Shown: in pieces, positions 26,742-35,802 of the stretch
Layout of the letters: each line of letters begins with the position of its first letter
Position numbering within the stretch: position 1 is the first letter of the stretch
NCBI RefSeq assembly: GCF_000504305.1
Contig: NZ_KI632512.1
Location: 3,004,220-3,068,219 of the forward strand
DNA length: 64,000 bases
Source of the DNA: Nitratidesulfovibrio termitidis HI1
GTDB lineage: Bacteria; Desulfobacterota; Desulfovibrionia; Desulfovibrionales; Desulfovibrionaceae
Reading direction: 5' to 3'
Made by a program: the position numbers and the translations under genes
Notes under the pieces: model-generated
Databases searched by the model: none
What the model was told of the DNA's origin: nothing
The model's input: the letters and a program-made list of their open reading frames with translations, nothing else

Positions 26742-27866
26742 ATGAGCCAGCGTGACTATTACGAGGTGCTCGGCGTAGCCCGGGACGCGTCGGAGGACGA
26801 GATCAAGCGGCAGTATCGCAAGCTTGCGCTCCAGTACCATCCCGACCGCAACCCGGACAATCCCGAGGCCGAACAGATGTTCAAGGAGGCCGCCGAGGCC
26901 TATGACGTGCTGCGCGACGCCGACAAGCGGGCGCGGTACGACCGTTTCGGACACGCGGGCCTCAACGGCAACGGCGGCGGCCACGGTTTTGCCAACGCCG
27001 ACGACGTGTTCGCGCATTTCAGCGACATCTTCGGCGATCTCTTCGGCTTTGCCACCGGCTCGTCGCGCATGCGCGGTCCGCGTCCCCAGGCCGGGGCAGA
27101 TATGCGCTACAACCTGTCCATCTCCTTCCGGCAGGCCGCCAAGGGCGACGAAGTCACCCTGCGCCTGCCCAAGAAGGTGACCTGCGACGAGTGCAACGGT
27201 TCCGGCGCGGCTGCGGGCACCAAGCCCGAAACCTGCCGCCACTGCGGCGGCAGCGGGCAGATCCGCCAGAGCCAGGGCTTTTTCCAGATCGCCGTGCCCT
27301 GTCCCGTGTGCCGGGGCGAAGGCCAGGTCATTCCCACCCCCTGCCCCAAGTGCAAGGGGTCGGGCATCCTCCAGCAGGTGCGCGAACTGTCCGTGCGCAT
27401 TCCCGCCGGGGTGGACACCGGCAACCGCCTGCGCCTGCGCGGCGAGGGTGAACCGGGCCTGCACGGCGGCCCCCCCGGCGACCTGTACGTGGTCGTCAGC
27501 GTGGAGCAGGACAAGACCTTCCGCCGGCAGGGCCAGGATCTGGTGATCACCCACGAGGTCAGCTTCGTGCAGGCCGCCCTGGGTGACCGCATCGAGGTGC
27601 CGACCCTGGACGACCCGGTGACCCTGGATATCCCCAAGGGCACCCAGAGCGGCGAGGTGTTCCGCCTGACCGACCAGGGCCTGCCCTACCTCGGGCACCA
27701 CCAGAAGGGCGACCTGCTGGTGGAGGTGCGCGTGCTGACGCCCGTGAGCCTGACCAAGAAGCAGGAAGAACTGCTGCGCGAGTTCGCCAAGCTGGAAGAA
27801 GGCAAGCCCTTCGAGAAGGTCAAGAAGGTGGCGCGCAAGATCGGCAAGGCCATGGGCATGGAATAG
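26742..27866 (+). CDS. dnaJ: Chaperone protein DnaJ
   Basis: 374 residues. J domain 1-70 with the HPD motif (YHPDRN), Gly-rich linker, four zinc-finger motifs ([32 protein letters not shown]) and C-terminal substrate-binding domains. It stimulates DnaK ATPase and delivers unfolded clients. Length and all zinc ligands are normal. Follows rpoZ directly; ended by a 13-bp hairpin about 100 bases downstream. dnaK is not nearby. Confidence 0.97.
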   Translation: MSQRDYYEVLGVARDASEDEIKRQYRKLALQYHPDRNPDNPEAEQMFKEAAEAYDVLRDADKRARYDRFGHAGLNGNGGGHGFANADDVFAHFSDIFGDLFGFATGSSRMRGPRPQAGADMRYNLSISFRQAAKGDEVTLRLPKKVTCDECNGSGAAAGTKPETCRHCGGSGQIRQSQGFFQIAVPCPVCRGEGQVIPTPCPKCKGSGILQQVRELSVRIPAGVDTGNRLRLRGEGEPGLHGGPPGDLYVVVSVEQDKTFRRQGQDLVITHEVSFVQAALGDRIEVPTLDDPVTLDIPKGTQSGEVFRLTDQGLPYLGHHQKGDLLVEVRVLTPVSLTKKQEELLREFAKLEEGKPFEKVKKVARKIGKAMGME

Positions 27867-27967
27867 GGGGTTGCAGGCGCAGGCCCGCTTCCGTTTCGCC
27901 TTCTGACGCACAGCCCGATTTCTGGCCTGCATGCGCACTGCAGCAGACCCTTTTCCACGACATGTTT

Positions 27968-28007
27968 CGCCCGCCCCCGGTGTTGCGCCGGGGGCGGGCG
28001 TCGTTTC
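27968..28007 (+). terminator. Terminator after dnaJ
   Basis: 13-bp perfect stem CGCCCGCCCCCGG / complement with loop TGTTGCG, followed by TCGTTT. Confidence 0.75.
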
Positions 28008-28076
28008 GGGTGGGGGAGGTTGCTCGCGATGCCGGTTGATTGCCCATACATCTGTGGGGGGTTTACCTACCTTTTA

Positions 28077-28092
28077 ATGGGGGATCACCCAT
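28077..28092 (+). promoter_or_regulatory. Palindrome ATGGGGGATCACCCAT upstream of the TolC-like operon
   Basis: Arms ATGGG/CCCAT. A near-identical site (ATGGGGGATATTCCCCAT) lies at 52618-52635 before the cPGS-like gene, suggesting one regulator for both. Operator role is inferred. Confidence 0.4.
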
Positions 28093-28166
28093 AAAACCCC
28101 CATAAGCCCCTCCCGGAATCTTGACGGCCCGCAACGGACCGTGTCACTACTCAACCAGCCGGAACG

Positions 28167-28179
28167 TACGGTATCCGTA
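28167..28179 (+). promoter_or_regulatory. Perfect palindrome TACGGTATCCGTA
   Basis: Lies 120 bases before the TolC-like start in an AT-richer stretch; possible operator. Confidence 0.3.
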
Positions 28180-28298
28180 TGGTTGGGACGCAGGCACATG
28201 CCCTGCGGCCCCCAGGGTTCCCGTGCCGGTATGGCGCGGCCGCCGGAGTGCCATGCCCGCCCGTCCCCCCATTCGTGCCCGCAAGGAAGCATTCCGAC

Positions 28299-30011
28299 AT
28301 GAATTTCGTCCAGCCGTTCCCGCGCCACGCCCGAAGCCGCATCCCCGGCAAGGGTGAGGCACAGGCGCGGTGCGGGGGGCACGGCTTCGGGCTGGCAGGC
28401 CCCGGTTCCGGTCACGGTCACGGTCACGGTCACGGCCCCGGTCCCGGCATGACTGCGCGGCATGGGCTGCCCGCCATGCCGGTTCTGGCCAGACAGGCCG
28501 CTTCGCAGGGCGTGGGCCTGCTGGCTGCGGCGCTGTTTCTGGCGGCATTGTCGTGCCTTGCCGTTCTTGACGCGACTCCCGCGTTTGCGGGTGGTGCGGG
28601 TGGTGTGCCGTGCGCTTCGCCGCAGTTGCCCGCTCCGCAATCCACGCCGTCGCCCTCCCATCCCCTGGACCTTGCGCAATGCATCGCCCTGGCCCTGCGC
28701 AACAACGCGGGGCCCGCCGCCGCGCGCGAGGGGTTGGCCATTGCGGAAGCCCAGCACCGCCAGGCCCTCTCGGCCTACTGGCCGCAGCTCACCGCGTCCT
28801 CCACCCAGACCCGGCTCGATCGCGACCCCGTTTTCGTCTATCCGCAAGACTCCTTCGACTATACCGTGGACATGGGCGGTGGCCCCATGACCATGCGCAC
28901 CACCGTGCCCGAACGGCGCATCCGACTTGCCGACCGCGACATCGGTGAATTCCGGGCCGATCTCGGCCTGCTGCTCTACGACGGCGGCCGCCGCGAGGCC
29001 CGCGTGCGCGAAGCCGTGGCCGGGCACGATGCCGCCGCCGGAGAGGCGCGCCTGACCAGTCTGCAACTGGTGCACGACGTGACCACCCGCTACTACGGGG
29101 TGGTTCTGGCGCGGGCGTTGCGCGACCTTGGCAGGGAAACGGTGCAGCGGCTGGAAGCCACCAGCGCCGTGGTCGAACATTTCTACAAGGGCGGCTCGCA
29201 GCGGGTGCGCAAGACCGACTGGCTGCGTGCCCAGGTGGGCGTACTGGGGATGCGTTCCCTGCTGGCCGAGCTGGATTCCAACGTGGAACTGGCCGAATCC
29301 GCCCTGGCCAACACCCTGGGCCTGCCGTGGGACGGCCAGGTGCGGGTGGCGGACACGGAACTGCCCGCCACGCCCGACCCCGGCGACCTGGATGGCTCCG
29401 TGGCCGACGCCTACCGCCTGAATCTGGACCTTGCCCGCTTCGACGCCGGGGTCCACGCGGCAGAGGCCCGTCTGGACGATGCCACCGGTGAATACCTGCC
29501 GGTGGTTTCGTTGTTCGGGACCCTGTCCACGGTGACCAATGCCTACGACGGCGGACTGGTGGCCGAGGGCGAACGCACCCACGGCGCGGCGGGGGTGACC
29601 GTGGAGTTGCCGCTGTTCGAAGGGTTTCGCACCCGGGCCCGGGTGGAGGAAATGCGCGCCCGACTGCGCCAGCTGGCCCACCAGCGGGTGCTGCTGCGCG
29701 AAGGCGTGGCCCTGCGCGTGAAGGATGCGGTGCTGCAAGAGCGCCGCGCTGCCCGCCAGGCGGCCATTGGTGCGCAGACCGTGGCCGTGGCCGCGGAAAG
29801 CCGTGCCCTTACCGAACGGGCCTACCGTGAAGGACTGGTGGATACGCGCGAGTTGCTGGAAACCCAGATTTACGAATCGCTGGTGCGCGCGGCGCGGCTG
29901 CGCGCCCTGTACGAGGCGCAGGCGGCTGCCGCCGCGCGCAATCTGGTGGCGGGCACGGAGATTCTCGAGCACCTGCGGGAGGTGGGCTATGGCGCCCGTG
30001 CGCTGCCCTGA
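28299..30011 (+). CDS. TolC-family outer-membrane efflux protein
   Basis: 570 residues from ATG with AAGGAAG eight bases upstream. The first 50 residues include a Gly-His repeat encoded by tandem GGTCAC. A second ATG at 28449 would give a cleaner signal peptide (VGLLAAALFLAALSCLAVLDATPAFA), so the real start may be there. The mature part has two outer-membrane-efflux (OEP) repeats: a first one starting DLAQCIALALRNN and a second with LNLDLARFDAGVHAAEARLDDA. TolC-type trimers form the outer-membrane channel of type I secretion or RND/MacB pumps. No inner-membrane pump gene is adjacent; instead a periplasmic binding protein gene overlaps its end. Confidence 0.87.
   Translation: MNFVQPFPRHARSRIPGKGEAQARCGGHGFGLAGPGSGHGHGHGHGPGPGMTARHGLPAMPVLARQAASQGVGLLAAALFLAALSCLAVLDATPAFAGGAGGVPCASPQLPAPQSTPSPSHPLDLAQCIALALRNNAGPAAAREGLAIAEAQHRQALSAYWPQLTASSTQTRLDRDPVFVYPQDSFDYTVDMGGGPMTMRTTVPERRIRLADRDIGEFRADLGLLLYDGGRREARVREAVAGHDAAAGEARLTSLQLVHDVTTRYYGVVLARALRDLGRETVQRLEATSAVVEHFYKGGSQRVRKTDWLRAQVGVLGMRSLLAELDSNVELAESALANTLGLPWDGQVRVADTELPATPDPGDLDGSVADAYRLNLDLARFDAGVHAAEARLDDATGEYLPVVSLFGTLSTVTNAYDGGLVAEGERTHGAAGVTVELPLFEGFRTRARVEEMRARLRQLAHQRVLLREGVALRVKDAVLQERRAARQAAIGAQTVAVAAESRALTERAYREGLVDTRELLETQIYESLVRAARLRALYEAQAAAAARNLVAGTEILEHLREVGYGARALP
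28408..28447. repeat. GGTCAC hexamer repeat near the TolC-like start
   Basis: About six hexamers that read as Gly-His pairs followed by Gly-Pro pairs. Confidence 0.8.
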
Positions 30012-30930
30012 GCCTTTCGCCCAGCCTGACCTGTCGTGTCGGGCCACCCGGCCCGGCAGGAAGCTGCTGCTTCTGCTGCCCCTGCTGCTGTTGCTGGGGG
30101 GCGTGGACCCCATGGTGTCCGCAACTGCCGCCCCGACGGAACTGCGCCTTGGCTACGTGGAGTATTTCCTGCCCGGCGTGGACCGCAAGGATGTGGCCCT
30201 GGCCGTGCAGTTGTGGGCGCGCCGCTACGTGGAGACGGAGCGGGGCCTTGGCGTGCACCTGTCGGCCTTCGGTTCGCGGGCCGAAATCCGCGCGGCCTTG
30301 CTGGCGGGGCAGTTGGACGTGGTGCACCTGCCCACCGTGGACTATCTGCTGCTGTCGCGCGAGATGGATCTGAAGCCTTTCGGCGTGCCGGTCACCGACG
30401 GCGAGTTCGGCGAGCGTTACGTGCTGCTGGTGGCCAAGGGCTCGGGCATCACCCGCATCGGGCAATTGCGCGGCAAGCGGCTGCTGGTGCAGGCCATGTC
30501 CCTGGGGCATGAAAGCCTGCCCGCGCGCTGGCTGGAACGGCTGTTGCGCGACCAGGGGCTGCCCCCGGCCGCCAGGCATTTCACGTCCGTGAGCTATGAC
30601 GTGCAGCCTTCGCGCGTGCTGCTGCCGGTGTTCTTTGGCCAGGCGCCCGCCTGCATCGTCACCGAGCGGTCGCTGCGCACCATGTCCGAGCTGAATCCCC
30701 AGATCGAGGCACAGATGGAGCGCATTGCCGTTTCACCGCCGCTCATAGATTTCGTGATGTGCCTCGCCCCGTCGGTGGACCCTTCGCTGGCGCCGCGTTA
30801 TGCGGAACTGGGACTGGGCCTTTCGGAAAACCCGTGGGGAAGGCAGATGCTGCTGTTGCTGCAACTGGACGGCATCGCACCGTTCCGGCCAGAGGCCATC
30901 GAGCCCGCGCGCCGTCTGGTGGAGCCATGA
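29989..30930 (+). CDS. PhnD-like periplasmic substrate-binding protein
   Basis: 313 residues. The ATG lies 23 bases inside the TolC-like gene with GGGAGG upstream, so translation is coupled. A hydrophobic Leu-rich export signal (about residues 25-42) precedes TELRLGYVEYFLPGVDRKDV. The body shows the two-lobe phosphonate/phosphite-binding (PhnD) pattern: LSAFGSRAEIRAALLAGQLDVVHLPTVDYLL, GERYVLLVAKGSGI and IGQLRGKRLLVQA. There is no ABC permease or ATPase partner. The next gene is a membrane GGDEF-EAL protein, so a sensory rather than a transport role is likely, as with NspS-MbaA or ScrB-ScrC. Confidence 0.85.
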   Translation: MAPVRCPEPFAQPDLSCRATRPGRKLLLLLPLLLLLGGVDPMVSATAAPTELRLGYVEYFLPGVDRKDVALAVQLWARRYVETERGLGVHLSAFGSRAEIRAALLAGQLDVVHLPTVDYLLLSREMDLKPFGVPVTDGEFGERYVLLVAKGSGITRIGQLRGKRLLVQAMSLGHESLPARWLERLLRDQGLPPAARHFTSVSYDVQPSRVLLPVFFGQAPACIVTERSLRTMSELNPQIEAQMERIAVSPPLIDFVMCLAPSVDPSLAPRYAELGLGLSENPWGRQMLLLLQLDGIAPFRPEAIEPARRLVEP

Positions 30931-33900
30931 GCATGTCCCCGCCTGGTCCTTCTCCGTATGCACCGGCTGCTGTCGGCCGGTTTGCCGACGAGGGGCGCGC
31001 CCCTGGCATCGACGTGCCCGGCGGGTCTGATCCGTCCGGCCACGCCCATGTTTCCGGCTCGGCCAGGGCGACGGCGGTTCTGTCGGAATCTTCGGGGCCG
31101 CAGAAATCGCCGGACCTGGGAGACGGGTCCGGCCCGCCGCATTTCTCGCATCCAGTCCCACCGGCTCCATCGGCCCCACCGGCCCCACCGGCCTCACCGG
31201 CCTCACCGGCCTCACCGGGCCGCCCCACGCGCCGCAGCCTTGGCATCGCCTTCAAGGCGGGCGGGTTGGCCTTTGTGGCGGGGGTGGTGATCATCGCGGC
31301 CATTCTTGGCATGATCATTCCCTATCAGCAGGGCGTGCTGCGCCGGGGCATGGAATCGCAGGCCGACAAGCTGGCCTCGTCGGTGGCGGAAGTGGCCGCC
31401 AGCGCCCTGGCGGCGGAAGACTATGCGGTTCTTGTCGACCACTGCACCGGCGTGCTGCAACGGCAGCCGGGGCTGGCATACATCGTGGTCACCCGTGTGG
31501 ATGGTTCGTCGCTGGTGTTCCGGCGCGGCGGCTGGAGCTTCAAGGCGGCGCCGCATGCCTTGGCGGGTACTGCCGCCCAGCCGGAGCAGCCCAGCGGCTT
31601 TCGCCGGGGGCTGCCTGCGGGCATGGCCAGTCCGGCGCCCGACTGGAGCACCCAGTGGGTGGGCGGCATGAGCGGGCAGGCTGGCGTGACTGACGGAGCG
31701 GGCGCATCGGGCGTAACGGGCGCATCGGGCGTGACTGACGGAGCGGGCGCACTGGGCGTAACGGGCGCCGCGCGGTCTTCCGCCTCTTCCCCCCCGCCTG
31801 GTTCCCCCGATACGGCAGCGGACGGGCTCCCGGAAAAACTCGCCGACGGGCCGGAAGTCTATCATCACGTCTTGCCCGTGGAGCGGGCGGGCGTTGCCAT
31901 CTGCACCGTGTCCGTGGGGCTTGCCCTGGACGGCTACCGGGCGGAGCAGCGCGCCGCGTGGTGGCATATCGGCGCGCTGACGGCCACGGCCATGCTGGTG
32001 GCCCTGGCCACGGCGCTGCTGCTGTCGCGCACGGTGACCCGCACCGTGCTGCAACTGTCCGCCTGGGTGCGCTCCATTGGCCCCGGCAACATGGGCCAGC
32101 GCATCCAGATCCGCACCGGCGACGAACTGGAGGGGCTGGGCAGCGCCTTCAACGGCATGCTCGATCTGCTGGAGGCCTCGCAGCGTGAGCTGAACGAGGT
32201 CCACCGCGAACTGGAGCGCCGCGTGCGTGACCGCACCGCCCAGTTGTGCGACGCCAACGCCAAGCTGCACCTGATGGGCGAGGTGTTCACCCACGCGGTG
32301 GAGGGCATTTTCATCACCGACAGCGCGGGCATGGTGGTGGCCGTCAACCCGGCCTTCGAGCGCATTACCGGCGTGGACGCGCAGTCCATGATGGGCCGCC
32401 TGTCACCGGCCCTGGGCATGGCGCCCGTGGGCGGCACGCGCAGCGTGTGGGACGAGATGCTGGAGCACGGATCGTGGATCGGCGAGACGCGCGGCCCGCA
32501 CCGCGACGGCTGGCAGATTCCGCAGTGGCTGAGCCTGGTGTCCATCCGCGACGAGGCCGGGGTGATCCTGAACTGCGTGGGGGTGTTCTCGGACATCACC
32601 GACATCAAGCAGAAGGAAGCCCAGATCACCTACCAGGCCAACCACGACGATCTGACCGGCCTGCCCAATCGCAAGCACATCTTCGAACTGCTGCGCGAAG
32701 CCATCGCCAGGGCCTCGGTGCGCGGCCAGAAGCTGGCCGTGGTGTTCATCGACATGGACGGCTTCAAGTTCATCAACGATTCGTACGACCACGCCACCGG
32801 CGACCAGTTGCTGTGCGACGTGGCCCGGCGGTTGCGCGCGGCCCTGCGCCCCGGCGACATCCTGGGGCGGCTGGGCGGCGACGAATTCGTGGCGGCGGTG
32901 GGCGGCATCAGCGACAAGGGCCATCTGGACGGCATCATGCGGCGGCTGTTCGAAACCTTTGCCGAGCCGTTCGAGTACGGCGGCATGGGCTTTTCGGTCA
33001 CCGCCAGCTTCGGGGTGTCGGTGTATCCCGACGACGGCGAATCGGCCAACGAACTGCTGTCGCGCGCGGACATCGCCATGTACCGCGCGAAGGACATGGG
33101 CAAGAACGCCATTGCCGTGTTCTGCGAGGAGCAGTGCCTGGAATTCACCCGGCGCTACCGCATGGACCAGGACATCAAGGCGGCCATCGCCGGGCGCGAA
33201 TTCCGGCTGGTGTACCAGCCCATCACCGACGCGCGCACCCTGCGGGTGCGCAAGGTAGAGGCGCTGCTGCGTTGGGAACGCGACGGCACGGTGGTGGCCC
33301 CGCCCTCGGTGTTCATTCCCGTGGCGGAAAGTTCCAACTCCATCCGCGAGATAACCCGGCTGGTGGTGGAAATGGCCTGCGCCCAGCACGCCGCGTGGCG
33401 GCTGGAGGGGCTGACCCTGCCGGTGGCGGTGAACATCTCGTCGCGCTGCCTGAACAGCGACGAGACCATCAGCCATATCGCCGCCTGCCTGAACGCCTAC
33501 GACGTGCCCCCGGACGCGCTGGAAGTGGAGATTACCGAAACCTCGCTGATGCAGAACTACGAACGCGGCAACGCCATGCTGTGCACCCTGCGCGACCTTG
33601 GGGTGCGCGTTTCGCTGGACGACTTCGGCACCGGGTATTCGTCGTTGCAGTACCTTGCGCGCATGCCCATCCACGCCCTGAAGATAGACCGCACCTTCGT
33701 GCAGGAACTGCTGGACGAAGGCGGCAGCCTGGAAATCGTGGAGACCATCCTGGGGCTGGCCCGCAGCCTGCGCCTGGCCACGGTGGCCGAGGGCGTGGAA
33801 ACGGCGGCCCAGCTTTCCGCCCTGCGCGGCATGGGCGTGGACTATCTGCAAGGCTACTGCCTTGCCCGACCCCTGCCCGCCGACGACATCCTGACCCTGT

Positions 33901-33944
33901 GCCGCAGGGGCATGCGGCTGGTGCCCAAGGACGTGGAGCGGTAG
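30927..33944 (+). CDS. Membrane PAS-GGDEF-EAL cyclic-di-GMP enzyme
   Basis: 1005 residues; start overlaps the previous stop (ATGA). Residues 1-105 are low complexity. TM1 about 108-133; periplasmic sensor 134-346 containing a T-D-G-A-G-A repeat insert; TM2 about 347-367; HAMP; a coiled coil (about 412-445); PAS about 446-560; GGDEF with intact GGDEF at 650-654 and an inhibitory-site R-P-G-D at 641-644; then EAL with E778-[18 protein letters not shown] and KIDRTF. Both halves look catalytically complete, so it could make and break c-di-GMP, with the balance set by the periplasmic partner. Its operon mates point to signalling across the envelope. Confidence 0.93.
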   Translation: MSMSPPGPSPYAPAAVGRFADEGRAPGIDVPGGSDPSGHAHVSGSARATAVLSESSGPQKSPDLGDGSGPPHFSHPVPPAPSAPPAPPASPASPASPGRPTRRSLGIAFKAGGLAFVAGVVIIAAILGMIIPYQQGVLRRGMESQADKLASSVAEVAASALAAEDYAVLVDHCTGVLQRQPGLAYIVVTRVDGSSLVFRRGGWSFKAAPHALAGTAAQPEQPSGFRRGLPAGMASPAPDWSTQWVGGMSGQAGVTDGAGASGVTGASGVTDGAGALGVTGAARSSASSPPPGSPDTAADGLPEKLADGPEVYHHVLPVERAGVAICTVSVGLALDGYRAEQRAAWWHIGALTATAMLVALATALLLSRTVTRTVLQLSAWVRSIGPGNMGQRIQIRTGDELEGLGSAFNGMLDLLEASQRELNEVHRELERRVRDRTAQLCDANAKLHLMGEVFTHAVEGIFITDSAGMVVAVNPAFERITGVDAQSMMGRLSPALGMAPVGGTRSVWDEMLEHGSWIGETRGPHRDGWQIPQWLSLVSIRDEAGVILNCVGVFSDITDIKQKEAQITYQANHDDLTGLPNRKHIFELLREAIARASVRGQKLAVVFIDMDGFKFINDSYDHATGDQLLCDVARRLRAALRPGDILGRLGGDEFVAAVGGISDKGHLDGIMRRLFETFAEPFEYGGMGFSVTASFGVSVYPDDGESANELLSRADIAMYRAKDMGKNAIAVFCEEQCLEFTRRYRMDQDIKAAIAGREFRLVYQPITDARTLRVRKVEALLRWERDGTVVAPPSVFIPVAESSNSIREITRLVVEMACAQHAAWRLEGLTLPVAVNISSRCLNSDETISHIAACLNAYDVPPDALEVEITETSLMQNYERGNAMLCTLRDLGVRVSLDDFGTGYSSLQYLARMPIHALKIDRTFVQELLDEGGSLEIVETILGLARSLRLATVAEGVETAAQLSALRGMGVDYLQGYCLARPLPADDILTLCRRGMRLVPKDVER
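31158..31220. repeat. Period-9 repeat in the GGDEF-EAL N-terminus
   Basis: Six units of ACCGGCCTC / ACCGGCCCC, read as Pro/Ala/Ser-rich sequence. Confidence 0.8.
31683..31770. repeat. 45-base tandem repeat in the periplasmic sensor
   Basis: Two near-identical 45-base copies starting GGCGTGACTGACGGAGCG, itself built of 9-base parts; adds about 30 residues to the sensor loop. Confidence 0.85.
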
Positions 33945-34011
33945 GTTTGGCGGGACACGTCGGGGCACGCGTATGCCCGGCTGGCCGTTCCCGATTTCCT
34001 CAGCCCTTTCC

Positions 34012-34043
34012 GACGGACGCCGCATTGGCGTCCGTCCTGTTTT
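34012..34043 (+). terminator. Terminator between the GGDEF-EAL gene and moaC
   Basis: 10-bp stem GACGGACGCC / GGCGTCCGTC, loop GCATT, followed by CTGTTTT. Confidence 0.75.
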
Positions 34044-34135
34044 GGGCTACAGCCAAGAAGGATGGAACCGCCAGCGCGGGGCCGCGCCAGCGCCATCCCT
34101 TTGCCCTGTTTCACGACTGGCAGGAGGTTATCCCC

Positions 34136-34834
34136 ATGTCTTCCGATACGCCCAAAACGCCCGGTACGCCTGACGCCTTCGATAAGGACGCGCCCGCCGT
34201 CCGGCTTGACGATATGCCCGACCCCCTCGACCCCCTCGACTATGACGAGGACGGTCCGGATCTGCCCAACACCGGGTGCGGCTGCGGCTGCGGCGCGCCC
34301 TCCGCGCTGGAATGCACCGGCGGGCTGGGACATGCCGTGTCCGATTCCGACGACGCGGAGGCCGCCTTCAGCCACATGACCGAGGACGGCAGCGTGACCA
34401 TGGTGGACGTGGGCGCAAAAGCCCCCACCCAGCGCACCGCCATCGTGCGGGCCGTGGTGGAGGTGAACGAAAACACCCTGGACCTGCTGAAGCGCCGCGC
34501 CCTGCCCAAGGGCGACGTGCTGACCACCGCCAAGATCGCGGGCATCATGGCTGCCAAGCGCACGGCAGAACTGATTCCCATGTGCCATCCGCTGGCCATC
34601 AGCTATGCGGACGTGCGCTTTACCGTGGTGGATGCGCCCCCCTCCATCGAACTGGAGGCGGAAGTGCGCACCACCGGCCAGACTGGTGTGGAAATGGAAG
34701 CCATGGTCGCCGCGCAGGTGGCCGGGCTGACCATCTACGACATGTGCAAGGCCGTGCAGAAGGACATCGTGCTGCGCGACTGCCGTCTGGTGTTCAAGTC
34801 CGGCGGCAAGAGCGGCACGTTTCGGGCGGGGTAG
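34136..34834 (+). CDS. moaC: Cyclic pyranopterin monophosphate synthase MoaC with N-terminal extension
   Basis: 232 residues from ATG with a strong AGGAGG. The MoaC core begins at about residue 82 ([20 protein letters not shown]) and shows [25 protein letters not shown] and [10 protein letters not shown], the active-site segments that convert the MoaA product to cPMP in molybdenum/tungsten cofactor synthesis. The usual protein is about 160 residues. Here an acidic extension of about 80 residues adds a Cys-Gly-Cys-Gly-Cys motif (Cys48, 50, 52) and Cys60. An internal start at Met81 would give the standard form but has no good ribosome site. Confidence 0.93.
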   Translation: MSSDTPKTPGTPDAFDKDAPAVRLDDMPDPLDPLDYDEDGPDLPNTGCGCGCGAPSALECTGGLGHAVSDSDDAEAAFSHMTEDGSVTMVDVGAKAPTQRTAIVRAVVEVNENTLDLLKRRALPKGDVLTTAKIAGIMAAKRTAELIPMCHPLAISYADVRFTVVDAPPSIELEAEVRTTGQTGVEMEAMVAAQVAGLTIYDMCKAVQKDIVLRDCRLVFKSGGKSGTFRAG

Positions 34835-34879
34835 GGGCAGGACACGAGGGGATGTGGCCGGATGTGGCGCAGTGCGCTG

Positions 34880-35200
34880 CTACAGCATTACCGCTTCAAG
34901 CCCCTTGTGCTTGACGATGGTCAGCAGCCGCAGGGCCGGGCCGCCCGGCTTTTTCACGCCGCGTTCCCAGTCGGAGACCAGGTTTTTCGAGACGTTCAGG
35001 TAGCGGGCGAACACGGGCTGGGAAAGCCGGGCCTGTTCGCGGATGTGCCGGATTTCCTCCGGGGTGATGCCGTCCACGGGGGCAAGGCAGGAATCGTCGA
35101 AGTCCTTCATGGTGACCTTGTCGATCACGCCGTGTGCGTGAAGCGCCTCCGCCGTTTCGTGGACAGCCGCCAGCAGGTCGCTCTTGTATGTCTTTGTCAT
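34880..35200 (-). CDS. XRE-family antitoxin (HigA2/NadS-like)
   Basis: 106 residues. N-terminal half binds the toxin in this family (KSDLLAAVHETAEALHAHGVIDKVTMKDFD). The C-terminal half is a helix-turn-helix (IREQARLSQPVFARYLNVSKNLVSDWERG). It starts 3 bases after the toxin stop. It probably represses the operon through the palindrome at 35636-35652. Confidence 0.9.
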   Translation of the reverse strand: MTKTYKSDLLAAVHETAEALHAHGVIDKVTMKDFDDSCLAPVDGITPEEIRHIREQARLSQPVFARYLNVSKNLVSDWERGVKKPGGPALRLLTIVKHKGLEAVML

Positions 35201-35203
35201 GAT

Positions 35204-35578
35204 CTACTCCTGGCGAAGAACTTCCTGAAATGTTCCGGCCCGAACCTCGGTCTGCAGTTGTTCGTCACTCATGGACAGCAGTATCTTTGCCAGCTTCTTG
35301 AGGCTGTCGCGTTCCTTCGTCGTGATGTTTCCGCGTTTCGACTTGGGAAACCCGTAGACGAAAAATGCTCGCTCCCCCCGCCGAAAACAGAGGATAACCC
35401 GGTAGCCGCCGGATTTTCCTTCTCCCGGTCGGGCCACCCGCTGCTTGTACACACACCCGCCCAAGTCCGCGTCGAACCGCCCGGCATCCATGTCCGCCAC
35501 CGCATCGTGCAGGGCCGCGCCCGTGATGGCCTGGGCATCCGCGAAGCGCGCGAACCATGTGTTCATGTATATCTTCAT
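35204..35578 (-). CDS. Type II toxin, RelE/HigB2-like
   Basis: 124 residues, started at MKIYMNTWFARFA with AGGGA upstream. Signature DADLGGCVYKQRVARPGEGKSGGYRVILCFRRGERAFFVYGFPKS identifies the RelE-type toxin family that pairs with HigA2/NadS antitoxins; family members cleave mRNA on the ribosome. Toxin-first order. Confidence 0.9.
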   Translation of the reverse strand: MKIYMNTWFARFADAQAITGAALHDAVADMDAGRFDADLGGCVYKQRVARPGEGKSGGYRVILCFRRGERAFFVYGFPKSKRGNITTKERDSLKKLAKILLSMSDEQLQTEVRAGTFQEVLRQE

Positions 35579-35628
35579 GCGGTCCCTGCGGATGCGTGGC
35601 AGTGCGGGCGCCATGGCCGGATAGCCAA

Positions 35629-35657
35629 GACATAGGTCACACCTTGTGTGACGTCAA
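35629..35657 (-). promoter_or_regulatory. Promoter of the second TA pair with an operator in its spacer
   Basis: Minus strand: -35 TTGACG (35657-35652), 17-bp spacer, -10 TATGTC (35634-35629). The spacer almost exactly contains the perfect palindrome GTCACAC-CTT-GTGTGAC (35636-35652). Binding there would occlude RNA polymerase. Confidence 0.65.
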
Positions 35658-35746
35658 TGCGGGGGGCTTGGCGCAGTTGCCGCCTGGTGTTCATATCCGG
35701 CGGGGGGCCGGTCACGGCGGCTTCCGCCGGCTTTGTGGAGATATGA

Positions 35747-35782
35747 AAAGCAGAGAGGCCGCATGGGTGGCCTCTCTGCTTT
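35747..35782 (-). terminator. Terminator of the RraA-like gene
   Basis: 14-bp stem (AAAGCAGAGAGGCC and its complement), 8-base loop, TTTT on the minus side; also T-rich on the plus side. Confidence 0.85.
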
Positions 35783-35802
35783 CTGCGTTTTTTCTCGCGT
35801 GC

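Noticed and set aside
28179-30011. Upstream ATG at 28179 for the TolC-like gene
   Set aside because: Lies directly on a palindrome without a ribosome site; the ATG at 28299 has AAGGAAG.
29989-30930. Phosphonate ABC transporter component PhnD
   Set aside because: No permease or ATPase nearby and the gene is embedded between a channel and a c-di-GMP enzyme.
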